Notes under the pieces: model-generated
The model's input: only the letters and a program-made list of their open reading frames with translations
The model's database searches: none
Told to the model about the DNA's origin: nothing
Program-made: the position numbers and the translations under genes
NCBI GenBank assembly: GCA_937893225.1
Contig: CALBJM010000433.1
Coordinates: 1 to 9,994, forward strand
Direction: 5' to 3'
DNA from: an uncultured Erysipelotrichaceae bacterium
Lineage (GTDB): Bacteria > Bacillota_I > Bacilli_A > Erysipelotrichales > Erysipelotrichaceae
DNA length: 9,994 nt
In this document: positions 1-7,201 of the stretch, in pieces
Position numbering within the stretch: the stretch's first letter is position 1
How the letters are laid out: every line of letters starts with the position of its first letter

Positions 1-874
1 GCATACCAATATAAACAAAGCTTTCTAGATTTAATGCTGCACTATCCCCAGCTACAATAACAGATCCAAAGGAATTGATGGCTGATTGAATTGCCATATT
101 GGAAATGCCCCACATACTAGATTGTAAGCCTGTTGGTACACCTACTTTCAATATTGTAAGGATTTGTTCTTTGTTCATACGAATGTCATTTAGATAGAGC
201 TTTGTTTCATCTGTTTCATGCATGAGTGCTTTTGTAACGAGAAATGCAGAAACGATTTCTGAAACTACAGTAGAAATAGCAACACCCATAACAGACATTT
301 TTAGAACGATGACGGTAATTAAATTGAGAATGACATTTAGAACGCCTGAAATCATTAAATATTCTGTTGGTCTTGTGGTATCTCCTTTGGCACGTAAAAT
401 GGCAGCACCAAAGTTATAAATCAATAATGGAATTGCACCAATAAAATAAATACGCATATAAAGTGAAGACAAATCAATAATATCACTTGGTGTATTAATG
501 AGAGATAACATAGGTGTTGTTAACAATAATCCAACGATTGTTAAAATGATTCCACCTGTTATTGCAATGAAGTAACTTGTATGCACACCATCTTTGATAA
601 GATGTCGATCTCCTTTACCAATGAGTGAAGCTATTAAAATATTTGCACCAATTGCAATACCATTAAACAAAGATACAATAAGATTTATGATTGCTCCTGT
701 TGCACCAACTGCAGCAAGTGCATGTTGCCCAGAAAATTTACCTACAACTATTGTATCTGCAGCATTTAAACCAATTTGTAAAAGATTACTCAACATCAAT
801 GGTATGGCAAATATGAGAATGTTTTTAATTAATGGGCCATGTAACATGTCCATTTCTTTTTTTGTTTTACGCAT
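1..874 (-). CDS. MATE family multidrug/toxin efflux transporter (N-terminal part, runs off the left edge)
   Basis: The reverse strand is open from 874 to the window edge and gives 291 residues of a polytopic membrane protein. MATE proteins are usually about 450 residues, so roughly the C-terminal third is missing. Visible MATE features are the N-terminal 'GPLIKNILIFAIPLMLSNLLQ' type helix (broken at GP), the NAAD-TIVVGKF segment with the conserved helix-1 Asp at residue 40, LAAVGATG at 53-60 and the family loop RAKGDTTRP at 161-169. At least seven hydrophobic segments can be read. The family exports cationic drugs and metabolites in exchange for H+ or Na+ at the cytoplasmic membrane; the substrate here cannot be told. 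ATG 874 was chosen because a TATAAT lies 6 nt upstream, which puts the in-frame ATG at 889 inside the promoter. Neither start has a clear Shine-Dalgarno sequence. The gene is divergent from the GH25 gene. Confidence 0.93.
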   Translation of the reverse strand, partial: MRKTKKEMDMLHGPLIKNILIFAIPLMLSNLLQIGLNAADTIVVGKFSGQHALAAVGATGAIINLIVSLFNGIAIGANILIASLIGKGDRHLIKDGVHTSYFIAITGGIILTIVGLLLTTPMLSLINTPSDIIDLSSLYMRIYFIGAIPLLIYNFGAAILRAKGDTTRPTEYLMISGVLNVILNLITVIVLKMSVMGVAISTVVSEIVSAFLVTKALMHETDETKLYLNDIRMNKEQILTILKVGVPTGLQSSMWGISNMAIQSAINSFGSVIVAGDSAALNLESFVYIGM

Positions 875-880
875 GTATTG

Positions 881-886
881 ATTATA
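881..886 (-). promoter_or_regulatory. Probable -10 box of the MATE gene (TATAAT, leaderless geometry)
   Basis: The reverse strand reads a perfect TATAAT, then six bases (caatac), then ATG at 874. Transcription would start at or within a base or two of the A of the start codon. No convincing -35 is seen at 16-18 nt upstream, and no Shine-Dalgarno is possible in such a short leader. Functional assignment is inference. Confidence 0.5.
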
Positions 887-895
887 CATCAATCT

Positions 896-926
896 TTGTT
901 TTCTTTTATGTGTTTCGGTGTACAAT
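896..926 (+). promoter_or_regulatory. Probable promoter of the GH25-pepF operon (TTGTTT / TACAAT)
   Basis: TACAAT at 921-926 is followed by seven bases and the ATG at 934. A TTGTTT lies at 896-901 with a long 19-nt spacer, and the mutL promoter shows the same hexamer pair and spacing. A start point near 933-934 would give an essentially leaderless transcript, which fits the lack of any GGAGG-like sequence before the ATG. Confidence 0.5.
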
Positions 927-933
927 TTAATCT

Positions 934-1794
934 ATGGCAACAAAAAAACGTAGAAGAAAAAGAAAAATCAATAAGAAACGAGTAGGTATAGTGTTATCGA
1001 TTGCGTGTTTGGTAATCTTTCTTTTTTCTACGATTGCAATCATTCATAACCAAAAGCAAAGAGAACAAGAAGAAACACCTGTAGAAAGTAATCTTATTGC
1101 GAATACGTATGATTGGACAAAGCTTAAGAAAGATGGTTCTTTTCTAACTTATGAAGATGATCAATATACTTCTATGCAAGGTATTGATGTTTCTGCGCAT
1201 CAAGAATGGATTGATTGGGAAAAGGTAAAAAATGCGGGTGTCCAATTTGCGTACTTACGTGTAGGATATAGAGGCTATGAAACAGGTGTGATTCATAAAG
1301 ATTCATATTTTGACTATAATATTCAATCTTGCATCAAATATGGCATTCAAGTAGGTGTATATTTTTTCTCGCAAGCAACAACAAAAGAAGAAGCTAGGGA
1401 AGAAGCAGAATTCACGTTACGTGAAATCAATAATTACCAGATTGATCTACCTGTTTGTTATGATATAGAAAAAGCAGGAGAAGGGGCAGGAAGAGTTGAT
1501 CAATTATCTAGTGAGACTTGGACAGAGAATGCGGTAACTTTTCTACATATTATACAAAATGCTGGATATCAGGCTATGAACTACAATAGCTCGAATTTAT
1601 TAGAGGAATATTTTCAATTAGAATATATGCAAGAATTTGATACTTGGGTAGCACATTACGATACAGAATACCCTAATTATCCATATACATTTCAAATATG
1701 GCAATATTCTTGTACAGGACAAGTAGACGGAATTGATGGGGAAGGAACAGACATGGATATCATGTTTGTAAAAAAGGAGAAGACAAATGAGTGA
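934..1794 (+). CDS. Membrane-anchored glycoside hydrolase family 25 (lysozyme-like muramidase)
   Basis: A 286-residue protein. It starts with a very basic cytoplasmic tail (residues 1-16, KKRRRKRKINKKR type) and one hydrophobic segment at about 17-38 with no obvious cleavage site, so it is probably a signal anchor that leaves the enzyme outside the membrane. The GH25 domain covers about 80-280: GIDVSAHQ at 83-90 with catalytic-type Asp85, the DIE motif at 177-179 with the expected acid Glu179, WQYS at 256-259, and the closing GIDGEGTDMD at 266-275. The family cleaves the beta-1,4 bond between N-acetylmuramic acid and N-acetylglucosamine in peptidoglycan, so a role in wall turnover or remodelling is likely. 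No separate wall-binding repeats are present. The last 8 nt overlap the start of the oligoendopeptidase gene, so the two are co-transcribed and probably translationally coupled. The start has no Shine-Dalgarno but lies 7 nt after a TACAAT box. Confidence 0.92.
   Translation: MATKKRRRKRKINKKRVGIVLSIACLVIFLFSTIAIIHNQKQREQEETPVESNLIANTYDWTKLKKDGSFLTYEDDQYTSMQGIDVSAHQEWIDWEKVKNAGVQFAYLRVGYRGYETGVIHKDSYFDYNIQSCIKYGIQVGVYFFSQATTKEEAREEAEFTLREINNYQIDLPVCYDIEKAGEGAGRVDQLSSETWTENAVTFLHIIQNAGYQAMNYNSSNLLEEYFQLEYMQEFDTWVAHYDTEYPNYPYTFQIWQYSCTGQVDGIDGEGTDMDIMFVKKEKTNE
1775..1779 (+). promoter_or_regulatory. Strong Shine-Dalgarno for the pepF gene inside the GH25 coding end
   Basis: AGGAG sits 7 nt before the ATG at 1787, within the last codons of the GH25 gene. 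It fixes the pepF start and contrasts with the operon's first gene, which has no such site. Confidence 0.75.
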
Positions 1795-3592
1795 AGTATT
1801 ACAAGAAAGAAAAGACATGGATTCACAATATATGTGGGATCTATCCACACTATTTGATAGTGATGAAGCATTTGAAGAAGCATTGAAAGCCTCTGAAAAA
1901 GAAATTGCTTCGTTAGGAAAATACGAAGGTACATTACATGATGCAAAAGCTATAAAAGTCTTTTTAGATGCAGAAAATGGTGTTATGAGAAAGTTATCTG
2001 ACTTATTTTGTTATGCGTCTTTAAGAAAGACAGAAGATACAAGAGATTCTTATGCACAAGGTATGTATTCTAAGGCATATGCACAATTGGTTACGATGCA
2101 AACGGTTTGTAGTTTTGCTGAACCAGAAATATTAGCAAATGATGAAACTACACTAAAAGATTTCATTAAAGATGAAGTACTCAAAGACTATGCATTTTAT
2201 CTAGAAAACTTGGTCCGTGCAAAAGTACACACGCTTTCTAGTAAGGAAGAAGCAATTCTTGCATCCCTTGGAGAAGCTTTAAATACACCTGAACAAGCTA
2301 TGAATGCATTATTATATGCAGATATGCAATTTGATGATGCATTAGATAGTGAAGGTAATCCACATGAAGTTTCAGAGTCTTCCTACATTCTCTTACAAAA
2401 TTCGAAAGATCGTGTATTACGTAAAAATGCATTTGATTCTTTTTACAAAGAATATAAATTACATAATCATGTATTAACCGCAATTTTTTCAGGGAATGTA
2501 AAAACATGTGTTACAGAAGCAAGACTTAGAAATTATGACTCCTCTCGTCAAATGCGTATGGCAAGTGATAACATTCCTGAAAGTGTTTATGACAACTTAA
2601 TTGACACAGTACATAAAAGAATGAATCTCATGTATCGCTATGTTCGCTTGAGAAAGAGAATCTTAAAGCTAGATGAAGTACACTACTATGATCTCTATGC
2701 TCCTTTAACAACAGGTATTCCTGATAAATATACTTATGAACAAGCACAACAAATGGTATTAGATGCGGTTGCTCCACTAGGAGAAGCATATGTACAACGC
2801 GTAAAGCAAGCTTATAAAGATAGATGGATCGATGTTTATCCAAATAAAGGAAAAGAAGGCGGTGCTTTTTCTTCGGGTACATATGACTCTAATCCATTCA
2901 TCAAAACAAACTTTACAGGCACTTTAGAATCGGTATCTACATTAGCACATGAAATGGGCCATTCCCAACACACATGGCTAACAAATCACACACAACCATA
3001 TCAATATAGCGATTACACAATGTTTGTAGCTGAAGTTGCATCTACGGTTAATGAAAACTTATTGATTGATCAACTCTTAGAAAAAGAACACGAACCAGCA
3101 AGAAGACTTGCTTTATTAAATCAATACTTAGAAGGTTTTAAAGGAACAGTATATCGTCAAACAATGTTTGCGGAATTTGAAAAGGAAGCACATGCAATGT
3201 GCGAAAGAGGTGAGGCTTTAACTGCAGAAGCATTGAATGCAAAGTATCTCGATTTGATTCATTTGTACTTTGGAGATGAGATGGTCGTAGATGAAGCAGT
3301 GAAGTATGAATGGAGCAGAATTCCACATTTCTATATGTTCTTCTATGTATATGTGTATGCTACAGGATATTCTTCTGCGTGTGCAATTTCTGAAAAAATC
3401 TTGCATGGTGAAAAAGATGCAGTAAAGAATTATCTAGAATTCTTAAGTATGGGTAGTAGTACATATCCATTAGAAGAATTGAAGCATGCTGAAGTAGATT
3501 TAACAACACCAGAGCCTATCGATATCGCATTGGATAAGTTTGAAAGAGTATTGGAAGATGCTGAAAAAACAGCAGATGCATTAGGTTTATAA
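1787..3592 (+). CDS. pepF: Oligoendopeptidase F (peptidase family M3B zinc metallopeptidase)
   Basis: A 601-residue cytosolic protein, the normal length for PepF. The zinc site is complete: HEMGH at residues 388-392 (two His ligands and the catalytic Glu389) and the third ligand Glu416 in VAEVASTVNE, 24 residues later, the usual M3 spacing. The N-terminal 'YMWDLSTLFDSDEAFEEAL' type segment and the C-terminal FYVYVYATGYSSA segment are typical of the family. PepF enzymes cut short peptides (roughly 7-17 residues) in the cytoplasm, in nutrition and in turnover of signal-derived peptides. There is no signal peptide. The gene overlaps the GH25 gene by 8 nt, has a strong AGGAG at 1775-1779, and ends one base before a strong bidirectional terminator, so it closes the operon. 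Why a muramidase and a cytosolic peptidase share a transcript is not evident. Confidence 0.96.
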   Translation: MSEVLQERKDMDSQYMWDLSTLFDSDEAFEEALKASEKEIASLGKYEGTLHDAKAIKVFLDAENGVMRKLSDLFCYASLRKTEDTRDSYAQGMYSKAYAQLVTMQTVCSFAEPEILANDETTLKDFIKDEVLKDYAFYLENLVRAKVHTLSSKEEAILASLGEALNTPEQAMNALLYADMQFDDALDSEGNPHEVSESSYILLQNSKDRVLRKNAFDSFYKEYKLHNHVLTAIFSGNVKTCVTEARLRNYDSSRQMRMASDNIPESVYDNLIDTVHKRMNLMYRYVRLRKRILKLDEVHYYDLYAPLTTGIPDKYTYEQAQQMVLDAVAPLGEAYVQRVKQAYKDRWIDVYPNKGKEGGAFSSGTYDSNPFIKTNFTGTLESVSTLAHEMGHSQHTWLTNHTQPYQYSDYTMFVAEVASTVNENLLIDQLLEKEHEPARRLALLNQYLEGFKGTVYRQTMFAEFEKEAHAMCERGEALTAEALNAKYLDLIHLYFGDEMVVDEAVKYEWSRIPHFYMFFYVYVYATGYSSACAISEKILHGEKDAVKNYLEFLSMGSSTYPLEELKHAEVDLTTPEPIDIALDKFERVLEDAEKTADALGL

Positions 3593-3593
3593 T

Positions 3594-3644
3594 AAAATGA
3601 AAATGAACTACGTAGAAGAATATGCGTAGTTCATTTTTCATTTT
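3594..3644. terminator. Bidirectional rho-independent terminator between convergent pepF and the ABC permease
   Basis: The left arm (3594-3612) and right arm (3625-3644) form a 12-bp perfect core stem (AAATGAACTACG with CGTAGTTCATTT) that continues through one bulged base into an A4/T4 outer stem. The loop is the 12 nt at 3613-3624. The outer A/T tracts give a T-rich tail on both strands, as expected for a terminator shared by convergent genes. The stop codon and last codons of the permease lie in the right arm. Confidence 0.85.
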
Positions 3645-5736
3645 CAACGATATTAAGAATACATAGGCATGCGATACCTAAAGCTATACATGTAATTGTT
3701 ATACAATATTGGAATACATGATTTAAAAAATCATAGCGTAATACCATAAACAAGCCATTTGGTATAGCACAAGAAAGTAGTAGAAAACTTGTTGTGATAC
3801 CTATTCCATAAATCACACCTAGCTTTTGCGACAGTGTCATTGCTAAAGAAATTAGCAAAGAAATAACAAAAATGTAGTTGCATATAGATAAGCATATCCA
3901 AGTATACATATGTATCGTAGAAGTAATACCTAATGCTTGATTCATTGTTTGGTTTGTAAATGTGTATGGATAGTATTTTGTGATTTTATAGTAAAAAAGG
4001 CCATATACAATGCAGGATAATAAAATACCAATGATAAAAAAGTGAAGCCATTGATGCACCAAATATTTTACTTTCCCTGTTTTTGTACAATCTATATATC
4101 GATATGCATCCTCTTGATAGTATTTGGACATTGTTGAAAAGATTATGCAAACCAAAGGTATAGCAACGAGTAAGAAATGTAGTAAAGAACCTATTGGATT
4201 TTTCTTTTCTACTAAATATTCAAGAGAAGTATTATCTACAAAATATTCCACATCAATTTCATGTAGCGCATCGACTTCTGCTTCTACACGTTCTATGTCA
4301 TCTTTGTGTATACGCGTACTTTCTAAAGAAGATAATTCCTGTGCTTCTTCATCTGTAAGAATACCTTCATTTTGTATCATCTTATTGACAAGTTCATCGG
4401 AACGTTGACTGGCTTTTAAGATGTTTTGTTTATCTGATTGTATCTTTTGTAGTAAGGCATCATCAATAGGACCATAGTATTGTTGCACGAATGTTTCATA
4501 ACTTGCTTCTTGATTGCTTTTAACAACTTTGTAATGTGAAGCATCATAGAAACAATAAGCAAATACAGCTAACACGATAAAGATAGCTTTTCTTTGCAAA
4601 AGTATTTCTTTCCATTGATAAGCAGAGAAGAAAGAACTACCAAGACATATACGTTTATCCACAACGGCTTTTTTTAGTTTTGCATACTGAAAGAAATATA
4701 TACTTAAACCAAATAAAACAATTACTAAAGCGCCACAAACAATAGCGATGAGATATATGTGAGGAATAACATTTCCAAGGAAATAAGATGTAGAATCTGA
4801 CAATTGTTCCATTGACATAAGTGTGTATAGATTCCATTCTTTGAATATACGTAATACAGAAGCAATAGATACAAATCTTTGCAATAGTAATTCTATAAGC
4901 ATGAAAATAGTAGAAATGAAAAATGCTAAAGAACTACTTTTCGTAAATGCATAAAAGTATGTATATCCAGCTAATACTACTAAAGCACTGATCAAGCCAA
5001 TGCTGCTAAATACAACATAGTACGTACCAATTGGCAAAGTAAAAGAAGAAAAATCATATGTGTAGAGTTGTTGAATCGGTGCACTTAAATCTATGCCATT
5101 TATATGAAAAAACATTAGATCGATGCTTGTTTTACAAAGATATAGTGAAGTAAGACAGAGTAGTATCATTATGATTTTAGAAAGAAATAATGATTGAAAA
5201 GAAGTCCAACAACTACTAAACAAAGGAAATAGAGAACTGTCTATATCTTGTTGTATCAAAATATATATGCAATATAGACCAATTAACACATATATGAAAT
5301 TCCAATACTTATTCAAAGACGAATATTGTGTAAACAAAATATCATTCATATACACAAATGGTTTTGTTAATAAAGTTTGACAAACTTCTTTTTGTTTTTG
5401 TAATTCTTTTTGGCTCGCTTTTGATGAAAACAAAACAGATTGCATTTTATCTTCTGTGTTCTTTAATAAATCTGTGTATGTCGTTGTGTATCTTTGTTTT
5501 AAATCTGCACGAAAAGCACCAGGTTCAGAAATGCCATATAGTTTTGCTTGCGTGTAAGAATCTACAGATGTAGAAAAATCTGTTGTATTCAATATAGAAA
5601 TATCGTTAGACAAATTTCGTACATCTTCTTGTGTAGAAACATATAAACATTGTGCAAAAGAGACTATAAAGAAACTCAGAATAATGAGAATGAAGCTTTT
5701 GTTTTTAAAGAGTCGATAAAATTCTGCACGTATCAT
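3631..5736 (-). CDS. ABC-2-like exporter permease with two tandem membrane halves
   Basis: A 701-residue polytopic protein from ATG 5736, reading MIRAEFYRLFKNKSF; a TTG at 5754 is in frame but would overlap the ATPase end. It looks like an internal duplication. Half one has a TM at about 14-33, an extracytoplasmic stretch to about 130, then a cluster of TMs to about 355. Half two restarts near 372 with WKEILLQRKAIFIVLAVFAY, has a charged extracytoplasmic stretch of about 100 residues (helical, rich in E, K, Q and D), then a second TM cluster from about 513 to the end. Each half matches the plan of an ABC-2 permease (TM, outer domain, TM bundle), so one chain could supply the whole membrane part for the upstream ATPase. 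The ATPase stop is 5 nt before this start, so the two are coupled. Substrate unknown; a peptide, lantibiotic or lipid is possible. The end of the gene lies in the terminator hairpin. Confidence 0.85.
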   Translation of the reverse strand: MIRAEFYRLFKNKSFILIILSFFIVSFAQCLYVSTQEDVRNLSNDISILNTTDFSTSVDSYTQAKLYGISEPGAFRADLKQRYTTTYTDLLKNTEDKMQSVLFSSKASQKELQKQKEVCQTLLTKPFVYMNDILFTQYSSLNKYWNFIYVLIGLYCIYILIQQDIDSSLFPLFSSCWTSFQSLFLSKIIMILLCLTSLYLCKTSIDLMFFHINGIDLSAPIQQLYTYDFSSFTLPIGTYYVVFSSIGLISALVVLAGYTYFYAFTKSSSLAFFISTIFMLIELLLQRFVSIASVLRIFKEWNLYTLMSMEQLSDSTSYFLGNVIPHIYLIAIVCGALVIVLFGLSIYFFQYAKLKKAVVDKRICLGSSFFSAYQWKEILLQRKAIFIVLAVFAYCFYDASHYKVVKSNQEASYETFVQQYYGPIDDALLQKIQSDKQNILKASQRSDELVNKMIQNEGILTDEEAQELSSLESTRIHKDDIERVEAEVDALHEIDVEYFVDNTSLEYLVEKKNPIGSLLHFLLVAIPLVCIIFSTMSKYYQEDAYRYIDCTKTGKVKYLVHQWLHFFIIGILLSCIVYGLFYYKITKYYPYTFTNQTMNQALGITSTIHMYTWICLSICNYIFVISLLISLAMTLSQKLGVIYGIGITTSFLLLSCAIPNGLFMVLRYDFLNHVFQYCITITCIALGIACLCILNIVENEK

Positions 5737-5741
5737 AAATA

Positions 5742-6590
5742 CTACCCAAGCCAATCTAGGTATACATCATCTAAAGTTGTACTGACTCGCTTACCAATAG
5801 GTGTGTCAGAAATGAAGCGTGTATGTAATGTGTGATCAACATATGTTTGATTAATAATTTTTATAGAAGGGTTTAAAGAAAGTAATGTTTGTATATTCTC
5901 GTATGATTCATAGACATGTGTATTTTCCATGAGTTTTTGCTGCGGAGAACAGGTGAGAATTTTTCCTTGCTTCATAAATATGATCTGAGAAGCAATAAAT
6001 TCTACATCAGAAATCACATGTGTAGCTAATAGAATGATTCTATCATTCGAGATAGATGCGATAAGATTACGCAATTTTCTTCTTTCAATAGGATCTAATC
6101 CTGCAGTAGGCTCATCCAATAAAAGAATCTTTGGATCATTTAACAAAGCCTGTGCAATCATGACTCTCTGTTTCATACCACCAGATAGTCCTTTGAGAGA
6201 CCTTTTCCGATAATCAGCTAAGTTAACTTCTGCAAGTAATTTGTTGATACTGTCTTTAGGATGAGAAATCTTTTTTAATGAAGCTATATAGTATAAAAAA
6301 TCTTCAACAGAAAGATCTAACGTAAGTTGCTGCGTTTGTGGCATATAACCAAGAATCTCTCGATAGGAAGCACCTAATTCTTGCAAGCTTGCACCATTAT
6401 AAAAAACACTACCTCTATCTGCTTTTAATGAACACGTCAAAATATTGAGCAACGTGGATTTTCCTGCCCCATTTTGTCCTAATAATCCATAGATGCCATT
6501 GCCTAATGATAGATTCACATGATCCAAAGCTATAACTTTCCCGTAGCTCTTGCATAGGTCTGCAATGGATAAAGTATTATGATTTGTCAT
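5742..6590 (-). CDS. ABC transporter ATP-binding protein
   Basis: A 282-residue ATPase with every ABC motif: Walker A GQNGAGKST at 38-46, Q-loop Gln85 in GYMPQTQQ, signature LSGGMKQ at 135-141, Walker B ILLLDE at 155-160, D-loop AGLD just after it, and switch His191 in LATHV. The pattern, with GLLGQNGAGKSTLLNIL and a C-terminal extension of about 60 residues, is that of the drug/lantibiotic exporter group (BcrA/CcmA-like). It powers the permease encoded 5 nt downstream. Start choice: ATG 6590 gives the usual N-terminus. There is no good Shine-Dalgarno, but a 4-codon mini-ORF (6601-6587) overlaps the ATG as ATGA, which could deliver ribosomes by coupling. The gene is divergent from the small secreted protein gene at 6842, suggesting a shared control region. 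Confidence 0.95.
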   Translation of the reverse strand: MTNHNTLSIADLCKSYGKVIALDHVNLSLGNGIYGLLGQNGAGKSTLLNILTCSLKADRGSVFYNGASLQELGASYREILGYMPQTQQLTLDLSVEDFLYYIASLKKISHPKDSINKLLAEVNLADYRKRSLKGLSGGMKQRVMIAQALLNDPKILLLDEPTAGLDPIERRKLRNLIASISNDRIILLATHVISDVEFIASQIIFMKQGKILTCSPQQKLMENTHVYESYENIQTLLSLNPSIKIINQTYVDHTLHTRFISDTPIGKRVSTTLDDVYLDWLG

Positions 6591-6601
6591 ACAATTTCCA
6601 T
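6587..6601 (-). other. Four-codon mini-ORF overlapping the ATPase start (ATGA)
   Basis: The reverse strand reads ATG GAA ATT GTA TGA (Met-Glu-Ile-Val-stop), and the final TGA shares its bases with the ATPase start as ATGA. A TATAGT box lies 6 nt before the mini-ORF ATG, so the transcript could begin exactly there. The ATPase start itself lacks a clear Shine-Dalgarno. Chance is quite possible for such a short ORF in AT-rich DNA. Confidence 0.3.
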
Positions 6602-6607
6602 AATTTA

Positions 6608-6635
6608 ACTATATATCATTCGAAAAATAAAACAA
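6608..6635 (-). promoter_or_regulatory. Candidate promoter of the ABC transporter operon (TTGTTT-16-TATAGT)
   Basis: On the reverse strand TTGTTT (6635-6630) and TATAGT (6613-6608) are separated by 16 nt. The box lies 6 nt before the mini-ORF ATG and 17 nt before the ATPase ATG. A second reverse-strand TATAAT at 6761-6756 is an alternative promoter that would give a leader of about 160 nt. Confidence 0.4.
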
Positions 6636-6755
6636 GAAAATGTGCTTTGTAGCTAAAAAAAATCATAAATTATGCAGAGGTAGACTTATTTATTCAAAAA
6701 ATGATTAATAATAAAAAATTGAATAGTTTAGAATACGTATAAGAAGAGATGCGAT

Positions 6756-6773
6756 ATTATACTAACGTATAAT
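6756..6773. promoter_or_regulatory. Symmetrical divergent -10 / operator-like dyad in the ABC-secreted protein intergenic region
   Basis: ATTATACtaacGTATAAT is a perfect 7-bp inverted repeat with a 4-nt centre. It contains TATAAT on the plus strand (6768-6773), the best -10 for the secreted protein gene, and TATAAT on the minus strand (6761-6756), pointing at the ABC operon. No good -35 accompanies either. ACGTATAA also occurs twice as a direct repeat 30 bp apart (6735 and 6765). The dyad could be a bidirectional promoter, a repressor site, or both. The rest of 6591-6841 shows only AT-rich DNA. Confidence 0.45.
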
Positions 6774-6826
6774 CCGACAAGATATAAAAATGGTATCTGT
6801 ATTCTTTTTAATGAATGAGAAATGAT

Positions 6827-6833
6827 AAAAGGA
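6827..6833 (+). promoter_or_regulatory. Shine-Dalgarno that sets the secreted protein start at 6842
   Basis: AAAAGGA lies 8 nt before ATG 6842. The upstream in-frame ATG at 6815 has no such site and would put charged residues ahead of the signal peptide, so 6842 is preferred. Confidence 0.7.
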
Positions 6834-6841
6834 TAATACAT

Positions 6842-7201
6842 ATGAAAAAATCGTTATTAAAAACTATTGTTGCATCTATGATAATAATTCCGTTGTCGTG
6901 TTTAAAAGCTAATGCCAGTAGTGCAAATGTTTCTGGTACAAATTTCAATGTAACTGCAACAGCAACACACTCTTATATTTCTTGTTCTGTTACAGGAGCT
7001 GCTTCCAATGGTGCACGTGCAACAGTGAATGGATGGGCAGCAGGAGCATTTAATGTAAAATATATTGGTGCTAGAACAGGAAGTTCTTATGTAAATTGGT
7101 ATATTAGTTCTGTTTCTGGCTATTCTTCATGGTCGTACTGCTATGGGACAGGCTATTTATCAACTGGTCAAATTATTTCCACAGCAAATGCGAATGCATA
7201 G
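6842..7201 (+). CDS. Small secreted cationic protein, unknown family (bacteriocin-like candidate)
   Basis: A 119-residue protein with a clear Sec signal peptide: MKKSLLK, a hydrophobic core at 8-19, and an ANA site (23-25) giving a mature protein of about 94 residues. The whole precursor contains no Asp or Glu. The mature part has one Lys, two Arg and one His, is rich in Ser, Ala, Gly, Thr, Asn and Tyr, has Trp65, Trp86 and Trp97, and has two cysteines (Cys48, Cys100) that could form a disulfide. The alternating polar/hydrophobic pattern suggests a beta-rich fold. I do not recognise a named family. Lactococcin 972-type bacteriocins are also Sec-secreted beta proteins sited beside an ABC ATPase and a large membrane protein, but their usual motifs are not evident here. 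The lipoprotein gene overlaps its end by 8 nt; the ABC exporter genes are divergent. It could be an antimicrobial, a surface adhesin or a signalling protein. Confidence 0.8.
   Translation: MKKSLLKTIVASMIIIPLSCLKANASSANVSGTNFNVTATATHSYISCSVTGAASNGARATVNGWAAGAFNVKYIGARTGSSYVNWYISSVSGYSSWSYCYGTGYLSTGQIISTANANA

Noticed and set aside
2298..3406. Several antisense ORFs of 60-84 codons inside pepF and elsewhere
   Set aside because: They are rich in His, Leu and Tyr from antisense reading of AT-rich coding sequence, have no Shine-Dalgarno, and lie within a clear gene.
5737..5754. TTG start at 5754 for the permease
   Set aside because: ATG 5736 is a better codon, begins the expected MIRAEFYRLFKNK type terminus, and lies 5 nt after the ATPase stop.
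7143..7193. Lipoprotein start at ATG 7143
   Set aside because: The extra 17 residues are out-of-frame reading of the secreted protein gene and would bury the lipoprotein signal. ATG 7194 (or 7188) starts the signal directly.
6815..7201. Longer start (ATG 6815) for the small secreted protein
   Set aside because: It lacks a Shine-Dalgarno and adds MRNDKRIIH before a complete signal peptide, whereas ATG 6842 has AAAAGGA 8 nt upstream.
6842..7201. Firm call of a lactococcin 972 family bacteriocin
   Set aside because: The gene neighbourhood is similar, but I could not see the family's sequence motifs, and the mature protein is longer than usual.
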